From Ruminiclostridium cellulolyticum H10 (GTDB lineage: Bacteria; Bacillota; Clostridia; Acetivibrionales; DSM-1351), in the NCBI RefSeq assembly GCF_000022065.1, contig NC_011898.1:1572001-1636000 (forward strand): DNA of 64,000 nucleotides, written 5' to 3'. The first letter of the stretch is position 1. Each line of letters starts with the position of its first letter. Position numbers and translations under genes: made by a program. The notes under the pieces were generated by a model. It worked only from the letters and a program-made list of their open reading frames with translations, ran no database searches and was not told the origin of the DNA. Shown piece by piece: positions 8,886 to 18,677 of this stretch.

Positions 8886-9779
8886 ATGGTATTTGACATG
8901 AAAAAAATCAGAATAGGCAGCAGGGACAGCAAGCTTGCAATTATACAATCCGAGATGGTAATGGCTGCAATCAGAGAATTTGACCCTGATATAGAGCTGG
9001 AATTGATTACAATGAAAACTACGGGAGATAAGATTCTGGACAAAACCCTTGATAAAATAGGAGGAAAGGGCCTTTTCGTCAAGGAGCTTGATTATGCACT
9101 ATACAATAATGAGGTGGATATAACCGTACACAGTTACAAGGATATGCCTCTGGAGGATAATCCGAAGTTGCCTGTTGTAGCTTTGTCAAAGCGTGAAGAC
9201 CCCAGAGATGCCTTTGTTTTGCCTCAAGGTGAAATTGCAGAAAACAATGAACCTATAGGAAGTTCAAGTCAGAGGAGACAGCTGCAGTTAAAAGCTTTAT
9301 TTCCTAATCGTAAAACAGCCCCAATTCGTGGAAATGTACAAACCCGCCTTAAAAAACTTGACAGCGGTGAGTTTTCAGCTATAGTACTTGCTGCTGCGGG
9401 AATTAAGAGACTTGGCCTTGAAAGTCGTATCAGCAGATACTTTTCAGTTGATGAAATTCTTCCAGCGGCAAGTCAGGGTATTATAGCAGTACAGGGCAGA
9501 GCCGGAGAGAACTTTGATTTTCTGAAGCTTTTCCATAGTGAGGAATCCCTATGTATTTCACAGGCAGAAAGAACCTTCGTACGAGAAATGAATGGCGGTT
9601 GCAGTACACCAATCGCGGCTTATGCAACCATTGTAGAAAGTGAAATTATTCTCAAGGGCTTGTACCATAATGAAGCTACGGGGGAATCAAAGAAGGAATG
9701 TGTTTCAGGAAGCAGGCAAAATCCTGTGGAATTAGGCTATGAACTGGTAAAAAAGATGGAAAGCTGCAGAAGGATTTAA
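8886..9779 (+). CDS. hemC: Porphobilinogen deaminase (hydroxymethylbilane synthase) HemC
   Basis: HemC polymerises four porphobilinogens into hydroxymethylbilane. The N-terminal 'IRIGSRDSKLA', 'DITVHSYKDMP', 'IGSSSQRR', 'IRGNVQTRL', and the cofactor-attachment loop 'EMNGGCSTPIAAY' (dipyrromethane cysteine near residue 240) are all present; the length of about 297 residues is typical. The start is either ATG 8886 or ATG 8898; the purine-rich AAAGAAAGG at 8875-8883 suits neither perfectly. It lies 26 bases after cbiJ and 17 before cobA-hemD. Confidence 0.94.
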   Translation: MVFDMKKIRIGSRDSKLAIIQSEMVMAAIREFDPDIELELITMKTTGDKILDKTLDKIGGKGLFVKELDYALYNNEVDITVHSYKDMPLEDNPKLPVVALSKREDPRDAFVLPQGEIAENNEPIGSSSQRRQLQLKALFPNRKTAPIRGNVQTRLKKLDSGEFSAIVLAAAGIKRLGLESRISRYFSVDEILPAASQGIIAVQGRAGENFDFLKLFHSEESLCISQAERTFVREMNGGCSTPIAAYATIVESEIILKGLYHNEATGESKKECVSGSRQNPVELGYELVKKMESCRRI

Positions 9780-9796
9780 GGGGGGAGGCAGAGGTT

Positions 9797-11311
9797 ATGA
9801 AACATGGATTTGTGGCATTAGTTGGCGCAGGGCCGGGAGATAAGGGGCTTATTACCTTAAGAGGAGCAGAACTTCTCTCTAAGGCTGATGTGGTAGTGTA
9901 TGACAGACTGGTATCCCATGAAATTATAAAAATGATACCGCCTGAGGTGGAAAAAATAGATGTAGGAAAAGAGAATAAATTCCACCTTGTTAAACAGGAA
10001 GATATTAACCGGATACTCCTAAACAAGTCACTGGAAGGAAAAAATGTTATAAGGCTTAAAGGAGGAGACCCTTTTGTATTTGGGAGGGGAGGAGAAGAAC
10101 TTGAGCTTTTACAGGAAAATGATATTCCCTTTGAGGTTGTTCCCGGAGTAACTTCAGCTGTGGCAGCACTGTGCTATGGAGGGATACCGGCTACCCACAG
10201 GGATTTTTGCTCTTCAATGCATATTATTACCGGACATGCCAGAGAGGGAGGACAGCTTTCAATTCCATTTAATGAATTAAAGGAATTGAACGGAACACTG
10301 GTTTTCCTCATGGGATTATCTTCACTGGCATATCTGATGAAGGGGCTTTTAAATGCAGGTATGGATAAGGACATGCCCGCTGCAATAATAGAGAACGGTA
10401 CAAGGCCTAACCAGAGAAAACTGGTAGCCACTGTGGGTACACTGGAGCAAAAGGCTTTGGAGATGGGAATAAAATCTCCTGCCATTATTGCTGTAGGTAA
10501 GGTTTGCACTCTCTCTGACAAATTCAACTGGTTCATGAAAAAGCCTCTCTTCGGTACAAAAGTACTCGTTACAAGACCTAAGGCGTCTTCCAGTACAATT
10601 GTGGAGAAGCTTCGCCAACTGGGTGCGGAGCCTTTAGAGTATCCCTGTATTGAGGTGGTACCAATACCTCAGAATGAAAAGCTTTGCAGTGTATGTGAAA
10701 AGCTAAGTGAATATGGCTGGATTTTATTTACCAGTAAAAACGGTATACAGATATTTTTTGATTACTTAAATTCCCAAGGGCTGGATGCCAGAGTTCTTGC
10801 AAATATAAAAATCGGTACGGTTGGAAGTCAGACAGCGAGAGCTTTAAAGGAAGTAGGGCTGATTTCGGATTTTACTCCTGAAATCTTTGACGGCAGCCAT
10901 CTTGCACAGGGCGTTTCACAGCTTGTAGGAGAAAATGAAAAGGTTCTTATTTGTGATGCGGCAATAGCAAGTGACGACATTGTTAATATTTTCAATAACA
11001 ATAATATAAAATTTGACCGGGTTCCCTTGTACCATACAAATTATATAAATGAGAACAGTGATGAAATCAGAAAAATGATTATTGATGGTGAACTGAAATA
11101 CATAACTTTTACAAGTGCATCCACTGTAGAGGGCTTTATGGCATCTGTAAAAGATATTCCTCTGGGAAGTCTGACGGCTGTTTGTATAGGAAATCAGACG
11201 GCGCAAGCTGCTAAAAAGTATAACCTGACATATGTAATATCTGAAAAATCTACAATTGATTCAATAACAGACAAGCTATTGGAAATAGGAGGCGGTAATA
11301 TTGATGATTAA
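9797..11311 (+). CDS. cobA-hemD: Fused uroporphyrinogen-III C-methyltransferase and uroporphyrinogen-III synthase (CobA-HemD)
   Basis: Residues ~1-245 are SUMT: 'LVGAGPGDKGLITLRG', 'VVVYDRLVS', 'RLKGGDPFVFGRGGEE' and 'VPGVTSAVAALCYGGIPATHR' are diagnostic. Residues ~250-504 are HemD, starting at 'FGTKVLVTRPKASS' with 'WILFTSKNGIQIFF', 'GSQTARAL' and 'ITFTSASTVEGF'. The single chain closes hydroxymethylbilane to uroporphyrinogen III and then methylates C2 and C7 to precorrin-2. This fusion is common in clostridia and channels flux away from heme. The gene overlaps hemB by a few bases. Confidence 0.95.
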   Translation: MKHGFVALVGAGPGDKGLITLRGAELLSKADVVVYDRLVSHEIIKMIPPEVEKIDVGKENKFHLVKQEDINRILLNKSLEGKNVIRLKGGDPFVFGRGGEELELLQENDIPFEVVPGVTSAVAALCYGGIPATHRDFCSSMHIITGHAREGGQLSIPFNELKELNGTLVFLMGLSSLAYLMKGLLNAGMDKDMPAAIIENGTRPNQRKLVATVGTLEQKALEMGIKSPAIIAVGKVCTLSDKFNWFMKKPLFGTKVLVTRPKASSSTIVEKLRQLGAEPLEYPCIEVVPIPQNEKLCSVCEKLSEYGWILFTSKNGIQIFFDYLNSQGLDARVLANIKIGTVGSQTARALKEVGLISDFTPEIFDGSHLAQGVSQLVGENEKVLICDAAIASDDIVNIFNNNNIKFDRVPLYHTNYINENSDEIRKMIIDGELKYITFTSASTVEGFMASVKDIPLGSLTAVCIGNQTAQAAKKYNLTYVISEKSTIDSITDKLLEIGGGNIDD

Positions 11312-12281
11312 CAGACCAAGAAGATTGAGAACAGGTGAAGTGCTGCGAAAAGCAGTCAGGGAAACCAGACTGTCAACTGATTCACTTATTCAGACTCTTT
11401 TCATAATAGAGGGTAATAATATAAAGAAGGAAATCAGTTCCCTGCCCGGACAGTACCATTATAGCCCCGATATGGTGGGGGAAGCAATTGAAAATGCGCT
11501 TAATGCAGATGTAAAATCCGTACTGCTCTTTGGACTCCCGGAGCATAAGGACGAAAAAGGTTCTGAGGCATACAATGAAAACGGTGTACTACAGCAGGGA
11601 ATACGTGAAATAAAGCAGAGGTATCCACAGATGCAGGTAATAACGGATATTTGCATGTGTGAATACACATCTCACGGGCACTGCGGAATTTTGGAGGGTG
11701 AAAGGGTAGATAATGACAGAACCCTGCCCTATCTGGAAAAGATAGCTTTGTCCCATGCAAGGGCAGGAGCGGATATAGTAGCTCCGTCGGATATGATGGA
11801 CGGCAGAATAAATGCCCTGAGGACGGCTCTGGATAAAAATGGATTTACAGACATTCCTGTCATGTCATATGCTGTAAAGTATGCCTCGTCATTTTATGGT
11901 CCCTTCCGTGAGGCAGCAGGCTCTGCGCCTGCATTCGGAGACCGTAAAAGCTACCAGATGGATTATCATAACAGACGTGAAGCTGTAAAGGAAGCACTTC
12001 TTGATGTTGAGGAAGGCACGGATATATTGATGGTTAAGCCTGCACTGGCTTATCTGGATGTTATAAAGGAGGTCAGGGAAAAAACTCAGCTTCCTCTGGC
12101 AGCCTACAGTGTCAGCGGTGAATATGCCATGATAAAGGCTGCCGCCGCTCAGGGACTGATTGATGAATACGGTGTAATGTGTGAAAGTGCAGTCAGCATT
12201 TTCAGAGCAGGAGCAGATATGCTTATAACTTATTTTGCAAAAGAGATTTCCCAAGCAATTAAGAAAGGGGATATAGGATGA
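11304..12281 (+). CDS. hemB: Delta-aminolevulinic acid dehydratase (porphobilinogen synthase) HemB
   Basis: HemB condenses two 5-aminolevulinates to porphobilinogen. The zinc-type cysteine loop 'DICMCEYTSHGHCG', the first-site lysine in 'SYAVKYASSFYGPFR' and the Schiff-base lysine in 'MVKPALAYLD' are present; the length (325 residues) is normal. The ATG at 11304 follows AGGAGG at 11287-11292; a TTG directly before it (11301) is also possible. It overlaps cobA-hemD at its start, and its ATGA stop overlaps the hemL start. Confidence 0.95.
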   Translation: MINRPRRLRTGEVLRKAVRETRLSTDSLIQTLFIIEGNNIKKEISSLPGQYHYSPDMVGEAIENALNADVKSVLLFGLPEHKDEKGSEAYNENGVLQQGIREIKQRYPQMQVITDICMCEYTSHGHCGILEGERVDNDRTLPYLEKIALSHARAGADIVAPSDMMDGRINALRTALDKNGFTDIPVMSYAVKYASSFYGPFREAAGSAPAFGDRKSYQMDYHNRREAVKEALLDVEEGTDILMVKPALAYLDVIKEVREKTQLPLAAYSVSGEYAMIKAAAAQGLIDEYGVMCESAVSIFRAGADMLITYFAKEISQAIKKGDIG

Positions 12282-13582
12282 TATCTAGTAATGGTTTGTT
12301 TGATAGAGCAAAAAAAGTCATTCCGGGTGGTGTAAACAGTCCCGTAAGAGCATTTCGAGCAGTGGACTTAAATCCTTTATTTATAAGTCGTGCAAAAGGC
12401 TCAAAGCTTTATGATGTGGAAGAGAGAGAGTATATTGACTATGTCTGTTCATGGGGCCCTATGATTTTAGGCCACAGCAATGACCTTATACTGAAAAATG
12501 TTGAAAATGTATTGCATAACGGACTTAGCTTTGGAGCACCTGTTGAAACTGAGGTACAAATAGCAGAGATGATAGTCTCCATGGTACCGGGAGTTGAAAT
12601 GGTCAGAATGGTGAACAGCGGAACAGAAGCGGTTATGAGTGCTATCCGGCTGGCGAGAGGCTTTACAAAACGGGACAAGATTATAAAGTTCGAGGGCTGC
12701 TACCATGGGCACAGTGACAGTATGCTTGTAAAGGCAGGCTCAGGTGTACTGACTGCCGGAATCCCTGACAGTCTGGGAGTACCACAGAACGCAGCGGGAG
12801 ATACATTAACTGCTGTTTACAATAATATTTCCAGTGTTGAACAGTTATTTCAGGAAAATAAGAATCATATAGCAGCTGTAATTATAGAGCCTGTTGCAGC
12901 AAATATGGGAGTCATTCCTCCGCAAGAAGGTTTTTTGAAGGAATTGTCCGGTATTTGCCGTCAAAATTCCGCATTGCTTATTTTTGACGAGGTTATTACA
13001 GGTTTTCGCCTTGCAGCAGGGGGAGCACAGGAGTATTTTGGAGTTGAAGCTGATATTGTTACCTTCGGTAAAATAATAGGCGGTGGTATGCCGGTGGGAG
13101 CCTACGCAGGAAGAAAAGAAATAATGGAACATGTAGCTCCTTGCGGAGGTGTTTATCAGGCAGGAACCCTTTCAGGCAATCCCGTTGCAATGGCAGCAGG
13201 ACTTGCACAGCTTGAGATTTTGAAAAGCAAGCCTGAAATATATGAAGACATTAATAAAAAGGCTGAATTTTTAGGAAATGGATTTGAAAAAATAGTACAG
13301 AAATACAAGGCTCCAATAACATTGAACAGAGTTGGTTCTTTGCTTTGTGGGTTTTTCTCACAAAACCCGGTTACCAACTATCAGGAGGCTAAACTAAGCA
13401 ATACCAACTATTACGCCGCTTATTTCAAGAGTATGCTAAACAAAGGAATTTATCTTGCACCGTCACAGTTTGAGGCAATGTTTGTAAGCTCCGCACATAC
13501 TTATGAGGATATTGACGCTACATTGAAAGCGGCAGAAGAAACCTTAGTTGAAAATATTTCTTTAATGGAGGAACTAATATGA
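12278..13582 (+). CDS. hemL: Glutamate-1-semialdehyde 2,1-aminomutase HemL
   Basis: This PLP-dependent aminomutase converts glutamate-1-semialdehyde to 5-aminolevulinate. It shows 'IPGGVNSPVRAF' at the N-terminus, 'NSGTEAVMSAIRLAR', 'GCYHGHSD', 'IFDEVITGFR' and the PLP lysine in 'TFGKIIGGGMPVGAYAG' (near residue 270). It has 434 residues, typical for HemL. It is coupled to hemB by an ATGA overlap and to cbiX by the same kind of overlap at its end. Confidence 0.96.
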   Translation: MISSNGLFDRAKKVIPGGVNSPVRAFRAVDLNPLFISRAKGSKLYDVEEREYIDYVCSWGPMILGHSNDLILKNVENVLHNGLSFGAPVETEVQIAEMIVSMVPGVEMVRMVNSGTEAVMSAIRLARGFTKRDKIIKFEGCYHGHSDSMLVKAGSGVLTAGIPDSLGVPQNAAGDTLTAVYNNISSVEQLFQENKNHIAAVIIEPVAANMGVIPPQEGFLKELSGICRQNSALLIFDEVITGFRLAAGGAQEYFGVEADIVTFGKIIGGGMPVGAYAGRKEIMEHVAPCGGVYQAGTLSGNPVAMAAGLAQLEILKSKPEIYEDINKKAEFLGNGFEKIVQKYKAPITLNRVGSLLCGFFSQNPVTNYQEAKLSNTNYYAAYFKSMLNKGIYLAPSQFEAMFVSSAHTYEDIDATLKAAEETLVENISLMEELI

Positions 13583-13941
13583 AGGCAATACTGATTCTTG
13601 CTCATGGAAGTCGTGAAACAAAAACTATGGAAACATTGCAAAAGATAACTGATATGACAAAAGCACAGCTTGCCGATGTTATGCTTGAAACTGCATATAT
13701 GGAGTTTTGTGACATAAATCTGGAGAAGGGACTTGATATGCTTATTGCGAAGGGTGCTGACGATATAACAGTAGTACCGTATTTTCTTTTTGAAGGAATA
13801 CATATCAGAGAGGATATACCCGGAGAGATAGAGGAATATCTTGAAAAGCATCCCGGTATTAAAGTGAATTTAGGAAATACTCTGGGAGCTGATCCAAGAC
13901 TTGCAGATGTTCTGGCAGACCGAATCAGAGAGGCATTATGA
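13579..13941 (+). CDS. cbiX: Short sirohydrochlorin cobaltochelatase CbiX
   Basis: This 120-residue class II chelatase inserts Co2+ into sirohydrochlorin (factor II). The metal-binding histidine is in the N-terminal 'LAHGSR', and a second active-site histidine is in 'FLFEGIHIREDIP'. The length equals the short CbiX(S) form that works as a homodimer, rather than the ~300-residue two-domain CbiX(L). Its position between hemL and cbiET, after the SirC domain upstream, fits cobalt insertion. The overlaps at both ends are 4 bases. Confidence 0.92.
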   Translation: MKAILILAHGSRETKTMETLQKITDMTKAQLADVMLETAYMEFCDINLEKGLDMLIAKGADDITVVPYFLFEGIHIREDIPGEIEEYLEKHPGIKVNLGNTLGADPRLADVLADRIREAL

Positions 13942-15125
13942 AAAAGAAACTGTATATAATAGGTGCCGGAACAGGCTCCGAGGATTTTCTGACACAGAGA
14001 GCCTTGAAACTTATGGAAATCTGTGATGTTATATACAGTACTTCACACAGGTTTTTATCTGATTCAAGAATTAAGGTTACAGAGTGTTCTGTGACAGAAA
14101 TACCAAAGCTCATTGAGGCTTCACAAGACCAGAATATTGCTTTGCTGGTTTCGGGAGATACAGGATTTTTCAGTATTACAGGAAGCTTGTCAGAAAAACT
14201 GGAGAATAAAGTTGATATTGAAGTGGTGTGTGGTATAAGCAGCCTGCAATATTTTTGCTCAAAGACGGGAAATAGCTATGAAAACATAAAGGTTGTCAGC
14301 CTTCACGGTCGAGAAAGAAACATACTGGGACTGATATCATACAACCCGAAGGTCTTCGTCCTTACCGGAGGAGAAAATAAAGCACATTCAATATGCAAAA
14401 GTCTTTCAGAACATGGTTTGACAGAAGTAAAAGCTATTGTCGGAGAAAATTTGTCAATGCCTGAGGAACGGATAGTAAGGGGAACGGTGAAAGAGTTAGC
14501 CGGATACACCTTTGGTAATCTTGCAGTTATGCTGTTGGTAAATCAGAATTATGTTAACTGTTATATTCCGCTTAATGATAAGGATTTTCAACGTGGAAAC
14601 GTTCCAATGACAAAGGAAGAAGTGCGTGCTGTCACCCTTGCAAAGCTGGCAATACAGCCTTGTGATACTGTTTTTGATATTGGAGCAGGCACCGGCTCAG
14701 TAGCCATTGAAATGGCAAGAAGAGCCTTTGACGGCAGGGTTTATGCTATTGAAAAGCATCCCGAGGCTTTGGACTTGATATGCAAAAACAGAGTGAAGCT
14801 TGGAGCCTATAATATCAAGGTAGTTTCAGGTACTGCGCCGGATATATTTGAAGGACTTCCCGTACCTGACAGAGCATTTATAGGCGGAAGCAGCGGAAAT
14901 ATGGCTGAAATAGTCTGGTACCTCACGGAGATAAATCCCGGAATACATATTGTAGCCAACGCAATTACATTGGAAAGCCTCAACGCTGCCATTAATTCAT
15001 TTGAAGAGAATGGCTTTGAAACAGAAGTGGTATGTATTAATTCATCTGTTTCAAAAAAGGTTGGAGGCTACCATATGATGAATGCAAATAGCCCGGTATA
15101 TATTATTACAGGTAAAATCCTTTAG
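13938..15125 (+). CDS. cbiET: Fused cobalt-precorrin-7 C5-methyltransferase / C15-methyltransferase (decarboxylating) CbiET
   Basis: Residues ~1-205 are CbiE, a tetrapyrrole methylase with 'IIGAGTGSEDFLT', 'LVSGDTGFFS' and 'FVLTGGENKAHSI'. Residues ~215-395 are CbiT, a Rossmann methyltransferase with 'VPMTKEEVRAVTLAKL', the SAM motif 'VFDIGAGTGSVAIEMA' and 'AFIGGSSGNMAEIV'. Together they methylate C5 and C15 and decarboxylate the C12 acetate, as in CobL. The fusion is common but not universal in Firmicutes. Confidence 0.95.
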   Translation: MKKKLYIIGAGTGSEDFLTQRALKLMEICDVIYSTSHRFLSDSRIKVTECSVTEIPKLIEASQDQNIALLVSGDTGFFSITGSLSEKLENKVDIEVVCGISSLQYFCSKTGNSYENIKVVSLHGRERNILGLISYNPKVFVLTGGENKAHSICKSLSEHGLTEVKAIVGENLSMPEERIVRGTVKELAGYTFGNLAVMLLVNQNYVNCYIPLNDKDFQRGNVPMTKEEVRAVTLAKLAIQPCDTVFDIGAGTGSVAIEMARRAFDGRVYAIEKHPEALDLICKNRVKLGAYNIKVVSGTAPDIFEGLPVPDRAFIGGSSGNMAEIVWYLTEINPGIHIVANAITLESLNAAINSFEENGFETEVVCINSSVSKKVGGYHMMNANSPVYIITGKIL

Positions 15126-15128
15126 GGG

Positions 15129-16505
15129 GTGGTTATAATCGAGACAAGCAAAACTGCTAGAATTATGATAGTAGGAACAGGGAGTGGGTGCGGTAAAACC
15201 ACTGTTACCTGCGGAATACTCAATGCACTGGTCAACAGAGGGGTTAGAACCTCTGCTTTTAAGTGCGGACCTGACTATATCGACCCCATGTTTCACACCG
15301 AAATAACAGGTATCAAGTCCAGAAATCTGGACACTTTTCTCTTGGGAGATAATAACCTGAAGTACCTTTTGGACAAAAATTCTGCCGGAGATGACATTTC
15401 TGTTATAGAAGGGGTTATGGGTTTTTATGACGGACTTGGAAATGATGGAAGTCATTCGTCTTATTCCATTAGCAGACTTACGGGAACACCTGTGGTACTG
15501 GTGGTTAACCCCAAGGGAATGGCTCTTTCCATATCCGCAGTAATAAAAGGATTCAGAGATTTCATGCCGGAAAACAATATTGAGGGTGTTATCATAAATT
15601 CAGTTTCACCCGGACTTTATCAGATGTACAAGGCAATGATAGAGGAAAAGACAGGAATACGGGTACTGGGTTTTTTGCCAACTATGCCGGAGGCTGTCAT
15701 TGAAAGCAGACATTTGGGACTTGTTACAGCGGATGAAATAAAAGATATCCGAAAAAAGCTTAATATAATGGCAAAGAATGCAGAAGAGTTTATTGATATT
15801 GATGGGCTTGTGAGACTGGCACAAACAGCGGGAACTTTGGAATATGACCCTGTTTTAATTAAAAAAAAATACAGCTGCAGTATTGCTGTGGCAAAGGACA
15901 GAGCCTTTTGTTTCTACTATGAGGACAGCCTTGAGTTACTAAGGGAAATGGGAGCGGAGCTTACATACTTTTCACCCCTTGAAGATAAAAGCTTACCTAA
16001 AAATATACAGGGACTAATATTGGGGGGCGGTTATCCCGAGCTGTATGCAGAAAAACTAAGTTCAAACAAAACCATGCTAAAGAGCATAAAGGAGTTTGTT
16101 TCAAAGGGATTGCCCACATATGCTGAGTGCGGAGGCTTTATGTATCTTCAGCAATCAATTTCAGATAAGCAAAATAACAAATATTCAATGACGGGAGTTC
16201 TTGACGGAAACAGCACAATGAGTGAAAAACTTTCCCGATTCGGTTATACAACCCTCATTGCAAAAGAGGACAATCTCTTTTGTAAAAAGGGTGAAAGTAT
16301 TAATGCTCACGAGTTTCATTACAGTGACAGTGACAACAACGGAAACAGCTTTGAGGCAGTAAAGCCTGATGGCAAAAGAAAATGGGAATGCATTTTTGCA
16401 TCCGATACATTATTCGCAGGATATCCGCACATACATTTTTATGGAAATACAAAGTTTGCAGAAAGCTTTTTGCAAAAATGCTGTAATTTTAGTAAACACA
16501 TTTAG
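15129..16505 (+). CDS. cbiA: Cobyrinate a,c-diamide synthase CbiA
   Basis: CbiA amidates the a and c side chains of cob(II)yrinate using glutamine and ATP. It has the P-loop-like 'VGTGSGCGKTT' near residue 16, 'FKCGPDYIDPMFH', 'VIEGVMGFYDG', and a C-terminal class I amidotransferase domain with the nucleophile in 'YAECGGFMYL' and a late histidine in 'GYPHIHFY'. The start is uncertain: the GTG at 15129 lies within the purine-rich AGGGGGTGG tract that looks like the ribosome binding site, and the next ATG (15165) would remove residues before the P-loop. Confidence 0.93.
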   Translation: MVIIETSKTARIMIVGTGSGCGKTTVTCGILNALVNRGVRTSAFKCGPDYIDPMFHTEITGIKSRNLDTFLLGDNNLKYLLDKNSAGDDISVIEGVMGFYDGLGNDGSHSSYSISRLTGTPVVLVVNPKGMALSISAVIKGFRDFMPENNIEGVIINSVSPGLYQMYKAMIEEKTGIRVLGFLPTMPEAVIESRHLGLVTADEIKDIRKKLNIMAKNAEEFIDIDGLVRLAQTAGTLEYDPVLIKKKYSCSIAVAKDRAFCFYYEDSLELLREMGAELTYFSPLEDKSLPKNIQGLILGGGYPELYAEKLSSNKTMLKSIKEFVSKGLPTYAECGGFMYLQQSISDKQNNKYSMTGVLDGNSTMSEKLSRFGYTTLIAKEDNLFCKKGESINAHEFHYSDSDNNGNSFEAVKPDGKRKWECIFASDTLFAGYPHIHFYGNTKFAESFLQKCCNFSKHI

Positions 16506-16517
16506 GAGATGATTTCT

Positions 16518-18062
16518 ATGGCAAAACCAATTATGATTCAGGGAACCATGTCAAATGCGGGCAAGAGCCTGCTGACAGCAGGATTGTGCCGCATATTTAC
16601 ACAGGATGGCTATAGGGTGGCGCCTTTTAAATCTCAGAATATGGCCCTGAATTCATATATCACGACTGACGGCTCAGAAATGGGGAGAGCTCAGGTAGTA
16701 CAGGCCGAAGCGGCAGGAAAGGCTCCTGATGTGAGGATGAATCCCATTTTGTTAAAGCCTACAAGTGAAAAGGGTTCACAGGTGATTTTGGGGGGTAAGC
16801 CAATAGGAAATATGACTACTACGGAGTATTATGCACACAAGCATAATCTGTTGCCCCATATAAAAAGAGCTTATGAAAGTCTTTCGCAGGAAAACGATAT
16901 TATAGTTATTGAAGGTGCAGGCAGTCCTGCCGAGATAAATTTAAAGCGGGATGATTTTGTAAACATGGGATTGGCAAAGATGCTGAAAGCTCCTGTACTA
17001 ATTGCAGGGGATATTGACAGGGGAGGTGTTTTTGCATCTCTTTATGGAACAGTTATGCTGTTTGACGAAGATGAAAGGAAACATGTCAAGGGAACAATAA
17101 TCAATAAATTCAGAGGAGATGTAGAAATTCTGAAACCGGGTCTTGATATGCTTTGTGATCTTATACATGTTCCTGTTGTGGGTGTTGTACCATATCTTCA
17201 TGTTGATATTGATGATGAGGACAGCCTCTCTGAAAGATTTTCCAAGAAAGGGCCGTTAGGCCTTATTGATATTGCCGTAATCAAACTCCCCAGAATTTCC
17301 AATTTTACTGACTTTAATGCACTTGAACATATTGAATGTGCAAGTGTGAGATATGTATCAGGTACCAATGAGTTGGGAAACCCGGATTTGATAATTATTC
17401 CGGGCAGTAAAAATACCATGGGCGATTTGAAATGGATGAGAGAAAATGGACTAGAAGTGTGTATTAAAAAGCACGCAGCAAAAAACAAGCCTGTATTTGG
17501 AATATGCGGAGGTTATCAGATGCTGTGTGAAAATCTCGGTGACCCGTACGGTGTTGAGCATGGCGGGGAAATGAAGGGTATGGGGTTGTTGAAATCTACT
17601 ACTGTTTTTGAGAAAGAAAAAACACGTACAAGAGTAATGGGTACCTTTAGCAAGGTTGGAGGAATATTCAATGGCTTAAGCGGTAAAACATTTGAAGGTT
17701 ATGAAATTCATATGGGTTATACTGCTTCGGAGGAAGGAAACGAAGGTGATTCATCCCTTTCTAATTTGGCTGAAATCAGTGGCAACGAAAAGCCGGACGG
17801 TATGCAAAAGGGTAACGTATACGGTACATATGTTCACGGAGTTTTTGACAATGATGAAATACTTTCAGAGATTGCAGCAGCATTGATGAAGGAAAAAGGT
17901 CTTGAATATGAGAAACATACTTTCTTTAACTTAAAGGAATATAAGGAAAAGCAATATAACTTGCTGGCGGACGCTTTAAGAGAATGTCTTGATATGGAAT
18001 ATATTTACAAAGTTATTGAGGAAGGAATCGAGAATGGAAATAATGAAACCAATGGATATTGA
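16518..18062 (+). CDS. cobQ: Cobyric acid synthase CobQ (CbiP)
   Basis: CobQ amidates side chains b, d, e and g of adenosyl-cobyrinate a,c-diamide. '[13 protein letters not shown]' is the N-terminal P-loop signature; '[11 protein letters not shown]', '[12 protein letters not shown]' and '[14 protein letters not shown]' follow; the amidotransferase cysteine is in '[10 protein letters not shown]' and the histidine in 'GTYVHGVFD'. I use ATG 16518 because AGGAG at 16504-16508 overlaps the earlier ATG at 16509 and is 9 bases from 16518. The 3' end overlaps cbiC by 29 bases. Confidence 0.95.
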   Translation: MAKPIMIQGTMSNAGKSLLTAGLCRIFTQDGYRVAPFKSQNMALNSYITTDGSEMGRAQVVQAEAAGKAPDVRMNPILLKPTSEKGSQVILGGKPIGNMTTTEYYAHKHNLLPHIKRAYESLSQENDIIVIEGAGSPAEINLKRDDFVNMGLAKMLKAPVLIAGDIDRGGVFASLYGTVMLFDEDERKHVKGTIINKFRGDVEILKPGLDMLCDLIHVPVVGVVPYLHVDIDDEDSLSERFSKKGPLGLIDIAVIKLPRISNFTDFNALEHIECASVRYVSGTNELGNPDLIIIPGSKNTMGDLKWMRENGLEVCIKKHAAKNKPVFGICGGYQMLCENLGDPYGVEHGGEMKGMGLLKSTTVFEKEKTRTRVMGTFSKVGGIFNGLSGKTFEGYEIHMGYTASEEGNEGDSSLSNLAEISGNEKPDGMQKGNVYGTYVHGVFDNDEILSEIAAALMKEKGLEYEKHTFFNLKEYKEKQYNLLADALRECLDMEYIYKVIEEGIENGNNETNGY

Positions 18063-18669
18063 AAATAAGAGCTTTGAGATTATAAGCCATGAACTTGGAG
18101 ACAGAGTTCTGGACAAGAATTGTGAGCCTGTAATAAAGAGAGTTATTCACACCACTGCTGATTTTGAATATGCAGACAATCTGGTGTTTTCTGAGGGTGT
18201 TATAGAGAAGTCTGTGGGAATTTTAAAAGCAGGTGCTTGTATTGTCACAGATACTCAAATGGCTATGGCAGGAATAAATAAAGCTGCTGTTGCCCGCTGT
18301 AGCTGTGAGGTTATGTGCTTTATGTCAAATAGTGAAGTGGCTGAACAGGCATTGGCAGAGGGAACTACCAGAGCTGCCATATCCATGAGAAAGGCTGCTG
18401 AAATAGAAAAACCCCTTATTATAGTGGTGGGAAATGCACCTACAGCATTAATTGAGCTTAATAATCTGATAAATGAAGGTAAGGTTGAGCCTAAACTCAT
18501 TGTTGGTGTTCCCGTGGGCTTTGTAAACGTTGTTGAATCAAAGGAATTGATAATAAACCGGAATATTCCTTCTATAGTAGCCAGAGGCCGTAAGGGCGGC
18601 AGCAACGTGGCAGCTGCAATAGTTAATGCCTTACTGTATATGGCTTCTCCCAGAAATTCAAATCAATAG
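18034..18669 (+). CDS. cbiC: Cobalt-precorrin-8 methylmutase CbiC
   Basis: CbiC moves the methyl group from C11 to C12, giving cobyrinate. Conserved blocks are '[14 protein letters not shown]' (with the active-site histidine), '[12 protein letters not shown]', '[14 protein letters not shown]' and '[14 protein letters not shown]'. I place the start at ATG 18034 (211 residues, the usual length), after AAGGA at 18023-18027; a longer frame open from 17989 would add non-conserved residues overlapping cobQ. Confidence 0.95.
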   Translation: MEIMKPMDIENKSFEIISHELGDRVLDKNCEPVIKRVIHTTADFEYADNLVFSEGVIEKSVGILKAGACIVTDTQMAMAGINKAAVARCSCEVMCFMSNSEVAEQALAEGTTRAAISMRKAAEIEKPLIIVVGNAPTALIELNNLINEGKVEPKLIVGVPVGFVNVVESKELIINRNIPSIVARGRKGGSNVAAAIVNALLYMASPRNSNQ

Positions 18670-18677
18670 GAGGCTAT

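Noticed and set aside
17692-17886. Plus-strand 64-residue ORF inside cobQ
   Set aside because: Alternate frame of the conserved cobQ amidotransferase domain; no evidence of independent translation.
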